24,096 nucleotides of DNA, from IMG/VR virus record IMGVR_UViG_3300025154_000382, positions 1 to 24,096 of that record; one strand, given 5' to 3'. Below, in pieces: positions 14,664 through 21,213 of this stretch. The translations under genes were made by a program, and so were the position numbers. The notes beneath the pieces are model-generated. The model did not search any database. It worked only from the letters and a program-made list of their open reading frames with translations, and was not told the origin of the DNA. The stretch is from a virus. The first letter of the stretch is position 1, and each line of letters opens with the position of its first letter.

Positions 14664-16004
14664 ACCAGTTATGGTAGCGAACTGCATGACGTGATTCTTT
14701 TGAAGTTCCATAAAGCACCTAGATAATGAGTCACACTGATCGTCGTGAGAGCAATTTGGGAACCCTTCAAGTTCCTTAATTAGTTCTTCATTCCATTTTG
14801 CGCGTAACATTTTTACATTGCCAGAATTCAATTGGCTCGCAAAGGGTTCCGCCCTTGTTACCTTATCGCCTGATTCTGGGCTTGACGATATTCTGAATCC
14901 TGATAGCTTTCGTGTAAGATGTTGCGCCATGAATTTTCCTGCTGCACCGGGATCCACGGGCAGTGATTGCAATACACTAAGTCCGTCGCGGGTTGCTGTT
15001 GCAAGCAATGTATTCTCAACCTCTTCAGGCATTCCACGAAAACGCACAATATCGCATATTGTATATCTACCTTCATAATCGACGTGCAATAGTGCGCCCA
15101 CGCTGTAATCTGGGTCATTACCTTTCTTCTCGTCGTAGGCTGTACTTGCGAAGTCCCACGCACGCACAAAACGACCGCCAATCGGCATTACGTCAATATA
15201 CGATACATTTTTAGTAGTAAACACTCCACCCTCTTTAGCGATGCGAGGCTGCCCCATCCAAATATTTAGATACTTATCATAATCCATTTCCTTCATCTTC
15301 TCAGCAAGCATGATGGATGATTCGTCGGCTAGATTATTGTCAATATAATTGACGTGGATAAGAGTTACGTCTGGGTCTGGTGTTAGAACGAATCTACGGT
15401 ACACATAATCGTCAACATTACCTGTATTGAAGCCAATCCATATCTCTGCATCCTTGACACGGATAGTGGGGTCTAACTCATCGAACGTTTCTTCGGCAAG
15501 GTCAACTGCTTCCTCAATCCAGCATATCTTAGTACCTTCAAGAGATTTAATTTCTTTCATGTTGTGCTTCAATCCGCGAAACACAAAGTCAGTACCAGAT
15601 TTTCTATGGCGGATTGCATTCACAAGCACATTGAACTCGCCATCAAGGTGCAAGTCTTTTATTCTATTCTCAAGAACAGATAACACTGAGTCTGCAATAG
15701 TGGATTGAATCTGTCGGCAGCAAAGTACGGTTTGTTTTTCTTCCATTGCACGGAGAATTGCGGCAAGTGCAAAAGTCCAGGACTTCGCAGCCGCGCGTCC
15801 GCCATATGCCACATAATACCGAGTCCGCTTATGCCCTCTATCGACGATACGATGCTCTGGAATGAGGTATCCATTCTCAGGATTGATTATCCTGCGCTTG
15901 CTATCGAATGCGCCTTCTATCTCTTTGCCGTTGACGATGATAATCGGTGCGCGATTTTTCTCGAACAAAGGAAGCCATAATGGCGAGGGAAGCTCTAATT
16001 CCAT
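14658..16004 (-). CDS. Terminase large subunit (448 aa)
   Basis: This is the ATP-driven DNA packaging motor and nuclease, of the Terminase_3 (PBSX-like) type. Walker A is GGRAAAKS at residues 68-75. Walker B is ICWIEE at 160-165 with the catalytic glutamate. The motor continues with the coupling motif around WIGFNTGN. The nuclease domain begins at RAWDFAST (Asp284), includes LPVDPGAAGK, and ends in SHDDQCDSLS near residue 430. The ATG at 16004 is preferred; it has a GGA 6 nt upstream and gives a usual N-terminus (MELELPSPLWLPLF). A GTG at 16106 in the same frame would add 34 residues that do not look like part of the family. The Walker A has Ala residues where many relatives have Gly or Ser. 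Confidence 0.92.
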   Translation of the reverse strand: MELELPSPLWLPLFEKNRAPIIIVNGKEIEGAFDSKRRIINPENGYLIPEHRIVDRGHKRTRYYVAYGGRAAAKSWTFALAAILRAMEEKQTVLCCRQIQSTIADSVLSVLENRIKDLHLDGEFNVLVNAIRHRKSGTDFVFRGLKHNMKEIKSLEGTKICWIEEAVDLAEETFDELDPTIRVKDAEIWIGFNTGNVDDYVYRRFVLTPDPDVTLIHVNYIDNNLADESSIMLAEKMKEMDYDKYLNIWMGQPRIAKEGGVFTTKNVSYIDVMPIGGRFVRAWDFASTAYDEKKGNDPDYSVGALLHVDYEGRYTICDIVRFRGMPEEVENTLLATATRDGLSVLQSLPVDPGAAGKFMAQHLTRKLSGFRISSSPESGDKVTRAEPFASQLNSGNVKMLRAKWNEELIKELEGFPNCSHDDQCDSLSRCFMELQKNHVMQFATITGL

Positions 16005-16277
16005 ATTAAATCCAAATAAGGTGCATAACAGATACTCAGGTCGCTCAGTCGTTCGATATGTTCCCAACCGAATATCGGTCAACAGACCTCGATTTCTACC
16101 GTACACTTAAGTACGGCTATCCCGAACAAACGTCTTATGGGACGAACTGCCCTCAATGATACCTGTTATGCAAAACTGTTAAATTATCTACAATCCATTC
16201 CGCCATCAACTACAAAAACTATTAACATTACTCAATGAATTCAACTAGCTATTATTGACAGTTAATCCGCCATATCT

Positions 16278-16844
16278 CTAAATCTTCGGCAAAGTAACGC
16301 CAGTTTGACCTTGATACTTTCCGCCACGGTCTTTATACGAAGTCTCGCATACTTCATCAGCCCAGAAGAATAGGAATTGTGCGATACCTTCGTTGGCGTA
16401 TATCTTCAATGGAAGCGTAGTTGTATTGGATATTTCAAGCGTTACTTGGCCAGTCCACTCTGGTTCCAATGGCGTAACATTTATAATTGCACCGCATCTT
16501 GCATACGTCGATTTACCCAAGCAAATAGTAAGCACATTACGCGGTATCTTAAAATACTCAACAGTCCGTGTAAGCGCAAATGAATTAGGCGGAATAATAC
16601 AATAATCGCCTTTCACGTCAACGAAGCATTTTTCGTCAAAGTTCTTTGGGTCAACTATCGTACTGTTGATATTTGTGAATATCTTGAATTCGTCTGAGCA
16701 ACGAGCATCATATCCATAGCTTGAAGTGCCATAAGATACGATTCGTTTCCCATCAATTTCTTTCACTTGGTTTGAGCTGAATGGTGAAATCATGTCGTGA
16801 TTTTCTACCATCCTGCGAATCCAGCTATCAGACTTTATGCTCAT
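16278..16844 (-). CDS. dcd: dCTP deaminase (188 aa)
   Basis: Converts dCTP to dUTP, feeding dTTP synthesis. It matches bacterial Dcd in length and motifs: [10 protein letters not shown] and [12 protein letters not shown] near the N-terminus, the nucleotide-binding motif [16 protein letters not shown] (110-125), the EPEWTG motif, catalytic Glu137 in [22 protein letters not shown] and the C-terminal [12 protein letters not shown]. Host dUTPase would be needed for the next step. Its start overlaps the DUF3310 gene. In phages this enzyme usually supports DNA synthesis, so its place beside the terminase genes inside a late operon is a mosaic arrangement. Confidence 0.95.
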   Translation of the reverse strand: MSIKSDSWIRRMVENHDMISPFSSNQVKEIDGKRIVSYGTSSYGYDARCSDEFKIFTNINSTIVDPKNFDEKCFVDVKGDYCIIPPNSFALTRTVEYFKIPRNVLTICLGKSTYARCGAIINVTPLEPEWTGQVTLEISNTTTLPLKIYANEGIAQFLFFWADEVCETSYKDRGGKYQGQTGVTLPKI

Positions 16845-17052
16845 TTTCTCTCTTTTCTATTTCGCAATCTAAATACCAACGTGCTTTACGCAAATCTTCA
16901 ATTGCATTTCCTTTTAGGTCTGCCCTCCAAATATATTTCAGCGCATTACCTAAACAAAATCCCATGTGTTTCGTTATCTGGATTGTTTCGATTCCACTTG
17001 GATGGCTAGTATAATGCTTCGGATGATTTACGTTATCATTCGTTATCATCAT
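16828..17052 (-). CDS. DUF3310 family protein (74 aa)
   Basis: A compact match to the DUF3310 phage family: [20 protein letters not shown], then [20 protein letters not shown], then [20 protein letters not shown]. The family has the pattern H-P-x-H-Y, then I-E, then G-N-x-x-K-Y-x-x-R, all of which are present. Members are frequent in phages and are often annotated as possible nucleotide kinases, but no activity is established. It lies between the small terminase and dCTP deaminase and overlaps both. A role in nucleotide supply fits the deaminase next to it and is inferred. Confidence 0.85.
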   Translation of the reverse strand: MMITNDNVNHPKHYTSHPSGIETIQITKHMGFCLGNALKYIWRADLKGNAIEDLRKARWYLDCEIEKRENEHKV

Positions 17053-17614
17053 AAATATCCACGTCAGTTACATTCTCAATCACTTTCTCTACTTGCTTAG
17101 GAGAGCTTAAAAAATTGAGAGTAAAAACTGGCCTACTATCAGCACTCAGCGTAACCTCTTGCGGAATAGACTTCTCGTTGAACTTCACCCTATCGCGTAA
17201 TCCGGCAATCTTCATGGCATGTTCAGCCCTAGCCTTTGCGATACCAGCTTGTGCCGCAGTCAGTTCCTCGCCCTTATTAGCCGCGTCCTCAAGGTACTTG
17301 GCAGCATCATCAGCAAGTGCCATCGCGGACGCTTGCATGGCCGGTTCTAGCGCGTCTCTGTGGAACGCCATCCACTTGATTAGCTGCTCACGCGATAGTC
17401 CAAGCTTCTTGGATGTATCGTCAAGCGTTAAACCATTCACCAGATAATTCAGTATCGCACCCGCACCACCGATAGCTTCGATGCGTCTGGCAGAATCCTC
17501 GCTTGGCGCAATCAGGTTCTTGATATTCTCGACACGCAATACCTTCATCGTCTCGTCATCAAGGGCGACTATTTTGTTATCGTCAACGATGGTGATTCCT
17601 TTTGCTCTACTCAT
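17036..17614 (-). CDS. Terminase small subunit (192 aa)
   Basis: The small subunit recognises the packaging site and regulates the motor. The central part has a helix-turn-helix (VNGLTLDDTSKKLGLSREQL, followed by IKWMAFHRD), then an alanine-rich coiled coil (ALADDAAKYLEDAANKGEEL) and the segment AAQAGIAKARAEHAMKIAGL that is common in this family, ending in an acidic tail. It is about 170 codons upstream of dcd and DUF3310 and two genes before the large subunit. Small subunits are normally next to the large one, so two metabolic genes are interposed here. The start overlaps the preceding gene by 4 bases. Confidence 0.75.
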   Translation of the reverse strand: MSRAKGITIVDDNKIVALDDETMKVLRVENIKNLIAPSEDSARRIEAIGGAGAILNYLVNGLTLDDTSKKLGLSREQLIKWMAFHRDALEPAMQASAMALADDAAKYLEDAANKGEELTAAQAGIAKARAEHAMKIAGLRDRVKFNEKSIPQEVTLSADSRPVFTLNFLSSPKQVEKVIENVTDVDIYDDNE

Positions 17615-17829
17615 TGCAGCTTCGGCACATCTTTAGGTTGAACTTCGCAGCAACCGCAATCGCATTCATTATCATCCTCTGCCATTTCGTTGCAGATAGA
17701 TTGCCACTGTGCCTTGTACATTGTCTTTAGTGTTGTCAATGCGCCAATGACTTCGCTATAGTTAGTTTCATCTGCATCAAACTTGTCGCCAATGAAGTCC
17801 ATCAAACTGTCAAACAGGTCTTTGCTCAT
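17611..17829 (-). CDS. Hypothetical acidic protein with C-terminal cysteine cluster (72 aa)
   Basis: Starts MSKDLFDSLMDFIGDKFDAD, contains a helical region (SEVIGALTTLKTMYKAQWQS) and ends with ECDCGCCEVQPKDVP. The C-x-C-x-C-C cluster may bind a metal. The family is not recognised. AAGGAGG lies 6 nt before the ATG, inside the end of the ribbon-helix-helix gene, and the two genes overlap as ATGA. Expression is therefore probably coupled to both the repressor-like gene before it and the small terminase after it. Confidence 0.65.
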   Translation of the reverse strand: MSKDLFDSLMDFIGDKFDADETNYSEVIGALTTLKTMYKAQWQSICNEMAEDDNECDCGCCEVQPKDVPKLQ

Positions 17830-17966
17830 GTTGCCTCCTTTTGTTTATCAAGCCATTCACCAACCGCCCGACGGATTATTTCGCTGACAGGCATTCCAGT
17901 CGCAAGTTTCGCAGACTTTAATCTTGCGAGCAATTCAAGCGGGAAATAAAGGTTGATACGTTTCAC
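17826..17966 (-). CDS. Ribbon-helix-helix (CopG/Arc-type) protein (46 aa, GTG start)
   Basis: The sequence MKRINLYFPLELLARLKSAK followed by GMPVSEIIRRAVGEWLDKQK is a complete ribbon-helix-helix fold: an N-terminal strand with alternating residues (KRINLYF), helix 1 (LELLARLKSAKLATG), the turn GMPVSE, and helix 2 (IIRRAVGEWL). Such dimers bind short palindromic DNA and usually repress. The GTG overlaps the phosphoesterase stop as GTGA. A longer reading from a GTG at 17981 has poorer spacing. It is a candidate, together with the helix-turn-helix protein at 11869, for binding one of the dyads in this genome, but nothing here shows which. Confidence 0.75.
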   Translation of the reverse strand: MKRINLYFPLELLARLKSAKLATGMPVSEIIRRAVGEWLDKQKEAT

Positions 17967-19180
17967 TTGATACTCACCCACGATTCCGTGTGTTCTGTTC
18001 GCTCAATAGCATCCGACACGTTCACCGGCATTGAGAATGTGATACCGTGGTCGCGGTGCGTTATCCACATTGCTTGGCGTGGATTTTCATACGGGAAATT
18101 ATTTGCATAGGCATATTCGTTATAGCCGCAAAGCGAGCCATTCACCATCAATCGCTGCAACTGAATCAACTGATGGAAGTGTCCGCCAATCATTGTGTCA
18201 TACGCCATGTTAATCTGCATATTGCGGCTTCTTTTTTTATGATCGCCGCGTGTTAAAGGCCCCAATGCTCCAATCATTGAATCGCCTCCCCTGAATTGGT
18301 CAAGGTGAGTAAGCAAGTATCTATGCCCATAAATCCGGTAGTAAGCATCCGGCCCACTTGGGATAAAGAACGTAACGCGCCTATCGTTCTTGAAATGCTT
18401 TTCCAGCAGCACATAAGTTAGCCAATCAAGCGATGTATATGCCCTATCCTTTGCGCGTATCTTAATAGTTGTGCGCCCATGATTGCCCGTAACACACGGC
18501 ACGAATACTTTGCCGAACTTATCAGCAAGCGTTTCTATGCACCATATAAGCGTTCCGAATAGGTCAACGACTGATGGTATCAATGGTATGTCATTAGTCT
18601 CTTTAAGCTCATCGTGGATGTCGCCTGATACCATATCGCCACCTAGCGCAACGACAATACCCGGATATTTCGGATTGACCATGTGATTATTCAGCAAATC
18701 GATTGCGCGATTTACAAGTTGCTTTGCGCGGTCTTGCGCTATTTCGATATTGTACTTATTTACACCACCGATTTGTGTCGGGTCAATCTTTTCACCCCAA
18801 TGCCAATCTGAACAAAGCAATGTCGGTACGCCCGGCGATGATTTTGGCGGATTGGAATCAATCAACCAATTTGGGGGGGCTGACGATGTTTCCGACAATC
18901 CAAATATCTTCGACCTGATATATTTGTCTGTCAGTTCATCGCGCTTATAAGATGACAATTGCGCTTCCAATGTCGCAATTCTATGTTTTGTTGTATCTTC
19001 ATTATTCTTTACTACAACACCGCTTGGCTTAAAACCGCGCCCTATTGCACGATCCAATCTATCATCAAACGTACTTCTTGGAATGCCAAGCATTTTTGCA
19101 GATTCAACTTTATTTTGACAAACAGAATAAGCATCTACTGCCGCTTGCAATTGTTCTTCAGTATTTAATGGCTGGCTCAC
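17963..19180 (-). CDS. Calcineurin-like phosphoesterase with N-terminal helix-turn-helix (405 aa)
   Basis: The C-terminal domain has the four metal-binding motifs of calcineurin-type phosphoesterases: SDWHWGE (about 124-130), GGDMVSGD (180-187), GNHGR (232-236) and GGHFHQ (332-337). Such enzymes cut phosphodiester or phosphomonoester bonds using two metal ions. Residues about 24-46 (KVESAKMLGIPRSTFDDRLD) look like a helix-turn-helix, so the enzyme may be tethered to DNA. The GTG at 19180 is preferred because GAGG lies 8 nt before it; a GTG three codons earlier is also possible. The substrate is unknown, and a nuclease role during replication or packaging is a guess. It overlaps both neighbours. 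Confidence 0.85.
   Translation of the reverse strand: MSQPLNTEEQLQAAVDAYSVCQNKVESAKMLGIPRSTFDDRLDRAIGRGFKPSGVVVKNNEDTTKHRIATLEAQLSSYKRDELTDKYIRSKIFGLSETSSAPPNWLIDSNPPKSSPGVPTLLCSDWHWGEKIDPTQIGGVNKYNIEIAQDRAKQLVNRAIDLLNNHMVNPKYPGIVVALGGDMVSGDIHDELKETNDIPLIPSVVDLFGTLIWCIETLADKFGKVFVPCVTGNHGRTTIKIRAKDRAYTSLDWLTYVLLEKHFKNDRRVTFFIPSGPDAYYRIYGHRYLLTHLDQFRGGDSMIGALGPLTRGDHKKRSRNMQINMAYDTMIGGHFHQLIQLQRLMVNGSLCGYNEYAYANNFPYENPRQAMWITHRDHGITFSMPVNVSDAIERTEHTESWVSIK
18061..18069 (+). other. DnaA-box sequence inside the phosphoesterase gene
   Basis: A perfect TTATCCACA. On its own, within a coding region, it is probably incidental; it is listed because two more perfect boxes lie in non-coding DNA. Confidence 0.3.
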
Positions 19181-19392
19181 GCGTGGCACCTCGGCTTAAA
19201 GAATTGGCAAGCAACATCTTCCATATCAACAGGAAGACCTCGTTTGAAATCAGGAACACCATCTTCCCATACAGGGGTTGGCGGCGATACCCAACAATGG
19301 TATTCTTTTGCGCCCTTAACCTTTCCATAGGAGCATACACCGCAACACTCACCGGGAAATTTTTGCTTAGGCAGTGCTGTAATCTTCGCCAT
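19177..19392 (-). CDS. Cysteine-rich hypothetical protein (71 aa)
   Basis: Starts MAKITALPKQKFPGECCGVC. Cysteines occur at CCGVC, then YHCWVSPP, then VACQFFKPRCHA, a spacing suited to one zinc or iron-sulfur site. The family is unknown. The ATG at 19392 was chosen because it follows the stop of the preceding gene by one base; a longer frame to 19470 would overlap that gene heavily. The stop overlaps the phosphoesterase start as GTGA. It is one of several small cysteine-rich proteins on both sides of the control region. Confidence 0.6.
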   Translation of the reverse strand: MAKITALPKQKFPGECCGVCSYGKVKGAKEYHCWVSPPTPVWEDGVPDFKRGLPVDMEDVACQFFKPRCHA

Positions 19393-19393
19393 A

Positions 19394-19603
19394 TCAAGGC
19401 TCGTCACAACAAATTGTATTTGATACGTTCGATGGATATACGTCAATCGGCTTTCCGATTGCTTTGACATATCTCAAATCACTCTCACGTTTCCGTGATT
19501 CAATGAGCATTGCGCTCAATTGTTTTGGCGTATATTCTATGAATTGACCATTCTCTACTAACTTAAAACTCAATACGCCATCAATAACGTTTTCTTCAAA
19601 CAT
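19394..19603 (-). CDS. Hypothetical protein (69 aa)
   Basis: Begins MFEENVIDGVLSFKLVENGQ and continues FIEYTPKQLSAMLIESRKRE, a strand-rich start with a helical second half, ending in VSNTICCDEP. No family was recognised. It has a very strong GGAGGTGAT ribosome binding site immediately before the ATG. It is the second gene of the leftward operon that begins with the leaderless zinc-ribbon gene. Confidence 0.65.
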   Translation of the reverse strand: MFEENVIDGVLSFKLVENGQFIEYTPKQLSAMLIESRKRESDLRYVKAIGKPIDVYPSNVSNTICCDEP

Positions 19604-19604
19604 A

Positions 19605-19805
19605 TCACCTCCCTCCGAAAATATCTTTCAAAAAATCCGGCATTCCACTTGAATGAGATTTATTACGATTACGATTTTGATAGATACTTTCTTTGATTAT
19701 GTCGTTACACGGCTTGCAATATACTGCCATGCCAGCGCGCACCTTCGCATCGCGCAATGTCGCCATGTATTTATCGCAATGTTCGCAATGGAGTTCGGTT
19801 GTCAT
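19605..19805 (-). CDS. Small zinc-ribbon protein, probably leaderless (66 aa)
   Basis: Starts MTTELHCEHCDKYMATLRDA, with a second knuckle VYCKPCND about 20 residues later, giving a four-cysteine zinc ribbon. The C-terminus is basic, then MPDFLKDIFGGR. The start at 19805 was chosen on promoter grounds: TTGACA, 17 bases, then TATATT places the predicted transcription start exactly on this ATG, and a longer frame beginning at 19832 lies inside the promoter. No ribosome binding site is seen for either. It is the first gene of the leftward late operon. Confidence 0.65.
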   Translation of the reverse strand: MTTELHCEHCDKYMATLRDAKVRAGMAVYCKPCNDIIKESIYQNRNRNKSHSSGMPDFLKDIFGGR

Positions 19806-19811
19806 TGGTGC

Positions 19812-19840
19812 AATATACATACATATACACATTCTGTCAA
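19812..19840 (-). promoter_or_regulatory. Main leftward promoter
   Basis: TTGACA (19840-19835), a 17-base spacer and TATATT (19817-19812) on the minus strand. The start site should fall at 19805, on the first base of an ATG, giving a leaderless mRNA. A dyad copy at 19856-19870 lies just upstream, centred about 58 bases before the start, a position typical of activator sites. Confidence 0.75.
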
Positions 19841-19855
19841 TTACTTTGTAAATAC

Positions 19856-19870
19856 TGTAATCGGATTACA
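19856..19870 (+). repeat. 15-bp dyad, copy 3
   Basis: Exact TGTAATCGGATTACA, 15 bases upstream of the leftward promoter's -35. It also occupies most of the spacer of a weaker minus-strand promoter-like pair (TTGACA at 19880-19875, TACAGT after 16 bases). Confidence 0.9.
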
Positions 19871-20052
19871 CTTTTTGTCAATAAATCTGTTCACGCTACC
19901 TGCTTTGTTCATTTTTGATGAACATTCCATAAATGTGCATGTTCGTTCCCAATTTGGGTATATCAGCCAAGTTTGCGCATGATGATTCGCATATAATTTA
20001 ACCAATATTCCAAATTACCAGCAGATTTTAATAAATAATGGCAAATCGGAAC

Positions 20053-20067
20053 TGTAATCGGATTACA
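20053..20067 (+). repeat. 15-bp dyad, copy 4
   Basis: Exact TGTAATCGGATTACA. It is flanked on both sides by CAAATC(G/C)G-like sequences (20042 and 20072), a possible secondary site. Confidence 0.9.
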
Positions 20068-20085
20068 CCTTCAAATCCGTGAAAA

Positions 20086-20118
20086 GTTATACTTCCTTTC
20101 TAGGATAAATAGTATAAC
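20086..20118. promoter_or_regulatory. Long dyad in the control region
   Basis: GTTATACT (20086-20093) and AGTATAAC (20111-20118) are perfect 8-bp arms, with a further TCCT/AGGA pair inside. There is no T-run, so it is more likely a protein site or cruciform than a terminator. Confidence 0.5.
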
Positions 20119-20209
20119 TCTATTCAAGAATCAGGAACTCACGATTACACTTGGTCACTTAGGATGGGACTATGTTAAACGTATTCTGTATTCAAGAATT
20201 AAGAATAGA

Positions 20210-20224
20210 TGTAATCGGATTACA
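20210..20224 (+). repeat. 15-bp dyad, copy 5
   Basis: Exact TGTAATCGGATTACA, 38 bases before copy 6, so the two could bind a protein on nearly the same face of the helix. Confidence 0.9.
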
Positions 20225-20247
20225 GAGTTTAGACTTTACTTTAAGAG

Positions 20248-20262
20248 TGTAATCGGATTACA
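20248..20262 (+). repeat. 15-bp dyad, copy 6
   Basis: Exact TGTAATCGGATTACA, 37 bases before the -35 of the rightward promoter, centred about 79 bases upstream of the predicted start. Confidence 0.9.
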
Positions 20263-20299
20263 CTTTTCTCACTGTTTAGCGTTACCGTGAAAATAGTTG

Positions 20300-20327
20300 T
20301 TGACTTGGTTGGTGGAATGTGGATAAT
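20300..20327 (+). promoter_or_regulatory. Rightward promoter before the structured RNA
   Basis: TTGACT (20300-20305), a 16-base spacer and GATAAT (20322-20327). Transcription would begin near 20334. The -10 overlaps a DnaA box (TGTGGATAA, 20318-20326), so DnaA binding could interfere with transcription. Confidence 0.6.
20318..20326 (-). other. DnaA box overlapping the rightward -10
   Basis: TGTGGATAA, the exact complement of the E. coli consensus TTATCCACA, in the non-coding control region. It supports an origin or replication-linked control. Confidence 0.5.
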
Positions 20328-20333
20328 GACTAC

Positions 20334-20460
20334 CTATCAGCCATTTGCGGGGCTAAATAAAGTGATGACCTAGTGTTATCAGGCATGTAGGGGAGAAATC
20401 CCGCCAACTTTATTTGGTACTGCAAACTACATGACCTGAAAGCACTAGGTCTTTTGTTTT
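20334..20460 (+). ncRNA. Structured RNA with a three-way junction and U-rich end
   Basis: GACCTAGTG (20367-20375) pairs perfectly with CACTAGGTC (20443-20451). The stem continues inward as TCAGG-CATGTAG (20379-20390) pairing with CTACATG-A-CCTGA (20427-20439) with one bulged A, so about 21-23 base pairs in all. At the top are two small hairpins, GGG-agaaat-CCC (20391-20402) and CCAA-ctttat-TTGG (20404-20417), and the unpaired joint TACTGCAAA. A U-rich tract CTTTTGTTTT follows the base of the stem, as in a terminator. A weaker outer pair ATCAGCC/GGCTGAT (20337-20343, 20461-20467) may extend the fold. It could be a small regulatory RNA or a leader switch. No known family was recognised. Confidence 0.6.
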
Positions 20461-20766
20461 GGCTGATGAAAAGTTACAAGCGATGTCAGACCTAAGTTTG
20501 CTGGCAACAAAGTCCAACTCAGAATGGAGCGCGCTCATAACAGGAATATCTGGACGCGGTAAGCAACCAGCGGATATTCCGGGCAGTGATACTGGGGGGA
20601 TAAGGGGAGAGTAAATCGCACATCGCGTCGAGGTTAGCACGATGACCCGCAAGGCTGACGAAACATACCTAATGCTCAAGTGCCAGAAGGTTGTAAAGGG
20701 ACTCCATTTCGCTAGGGATAGAGTCTCTACGCCCACAGACTCAGCACCAGAAGCTTAAAAGCGGTG
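20461..20766 (+). ncRNA. Second structured leader segment before the rightward operon
   Basis: No credible ORF is seen on the plus strand, but stems are frequent. GGAATATCTGG (20543-20553) pairs with CCAG-cg-GATATTCC (20567-20580). CAGT/ACTG and CATCG/CGATG hairpins follow. Then GAGTCT(C) at 20721-20727 can pair either with GGGACTC upstream (20698-20704) or AGACTC downstream (20737-20742), but not both. Last, CACC (20745-20748) can pair with the GGTG ribosome binding site (20763-20766) over a small GCT/AGC hairpin. The segment is G-rich and higher in GC than nearby genes. It may be a long untranslated leader or part of a larger RNA. Confidence 0.4.
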
Positions 20767-20775
20767 ATTGATAAT

Positions 20776-21213
20776 ATGACAGACGCAGAAAAGATAAAAC
20801 GCAAACTTAGATTGGCACAAGAGCGCGATGATAAGAAAGCGATACACCAAGAAACGGTAGTTAAGCCAATGATGATGTGCTTAACCAATGATGAAGTAAA
20901 GTTGATAAAAGAACGTAGAAAATCAAATCCAGTTAAGAAAATAGCAAAGCCAGTAAAAAAGAAGCCGTGTTGCAAAAAGTGCGGATTGCCAATAGCGTTT
21001 AAGAAAGTGGGCGATAAGTGGCATCCTACCAATATTGATGGCACAGATCATTGGGACTTATGCAATGCAACCAGACGCGAAGGAAAGCCGTTTAATCCTG
21101 ATACTGACACGCAATCATCTGGATTTATAACCGGAGAAAATTACATCGAAACTAACTGCGATTGCTTGGCGTGGGTTGGATGCGACAAATGTAGAATGGA
21201 GAATCATGCTTAA
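20776..21213 (+). CDS. Lysine-rich zinc-ribbon protein (145 aa)
   Basis: The first 60 residues are helical and very basic (MTDAEKIKRKLRLAQERDDK, then LIKERRKSNPVKKIAKPVKK). A four-cysteine ribbon follows: CCKKCGLPIAFKKVGDKWHP then WDLCN, and a second group NCDCLAWVGCDKCRM ends the protein. Such proteins often bind nucleic acid, which fits the basic region, but no family was recognised. The ATG at 20776 has GGTGA 9 nt upstream; a GTG at 20764 in the same frame is less likely. It is the first gene of the rightward operon and overlaps the next gene by 8 bases. Confidence 0.7.
   Translation: MTDAEKIKRKLRLAQERDDKKAIHQETVVKPMMMCLTNDEVKLIKERRKSNPVKKIAKPVKKKPCCKKCGLPIAFKKVGDKWHPTNIDGTDHWDLCNATRREGKPFNPDTDTQSSGFITGENYIETNCDCLAWVGCDKCRMENHA

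Larger units (their letters stand above)
19806..20775. other. Non-coding control region, candidate replication origin
   Basis: About 970 bases without a credible protein gene lie between divergent operons. Reading rightward it holds: the leftward promoter, dyad copy 3, a GAACAT/ATGTTC dyad (19920-19944), an AT-rich stretch (about 19985-20040), dyad copy 4, a long dyad GTTATACT/AGTATAAC (20086-20118), an 11-base direct repeat TATTCAAGAAT (20121 and 20189), a dyad half-site GATTACA (20143-20149), copies 5 and 6, a DnaA box, the rightward promoter, a structured RNA and a set of further hairpins. Repeats, AT-rich DNA and a DnaA box together are typical of an origin or a genetic switch. Neither is proven. 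Confidence 0.6.

Noticed and set aside
16255-16260. Plus-strand TTGACA before dcd
   Set aside because: The hexamer 17 bases downstream (CTAAAT) is poor and there is no plus-strand gene after it.
20410-20736. A 108-codon minus-strand ORF over the structured RNA region
   Set aside because: It is Ser/Leu/Pro-rich with no recognisable pattern, lacks a ribosome binding site, and lies antisense to inverted repeats that better explain the sequence.
20461-20760. tRNA, tmRNA, RNase P RNA or group I intron in the control region
   Set aside because: No T-arm, CCA end, RNase P core or intron P/Q/R/S elements could be found by eye.
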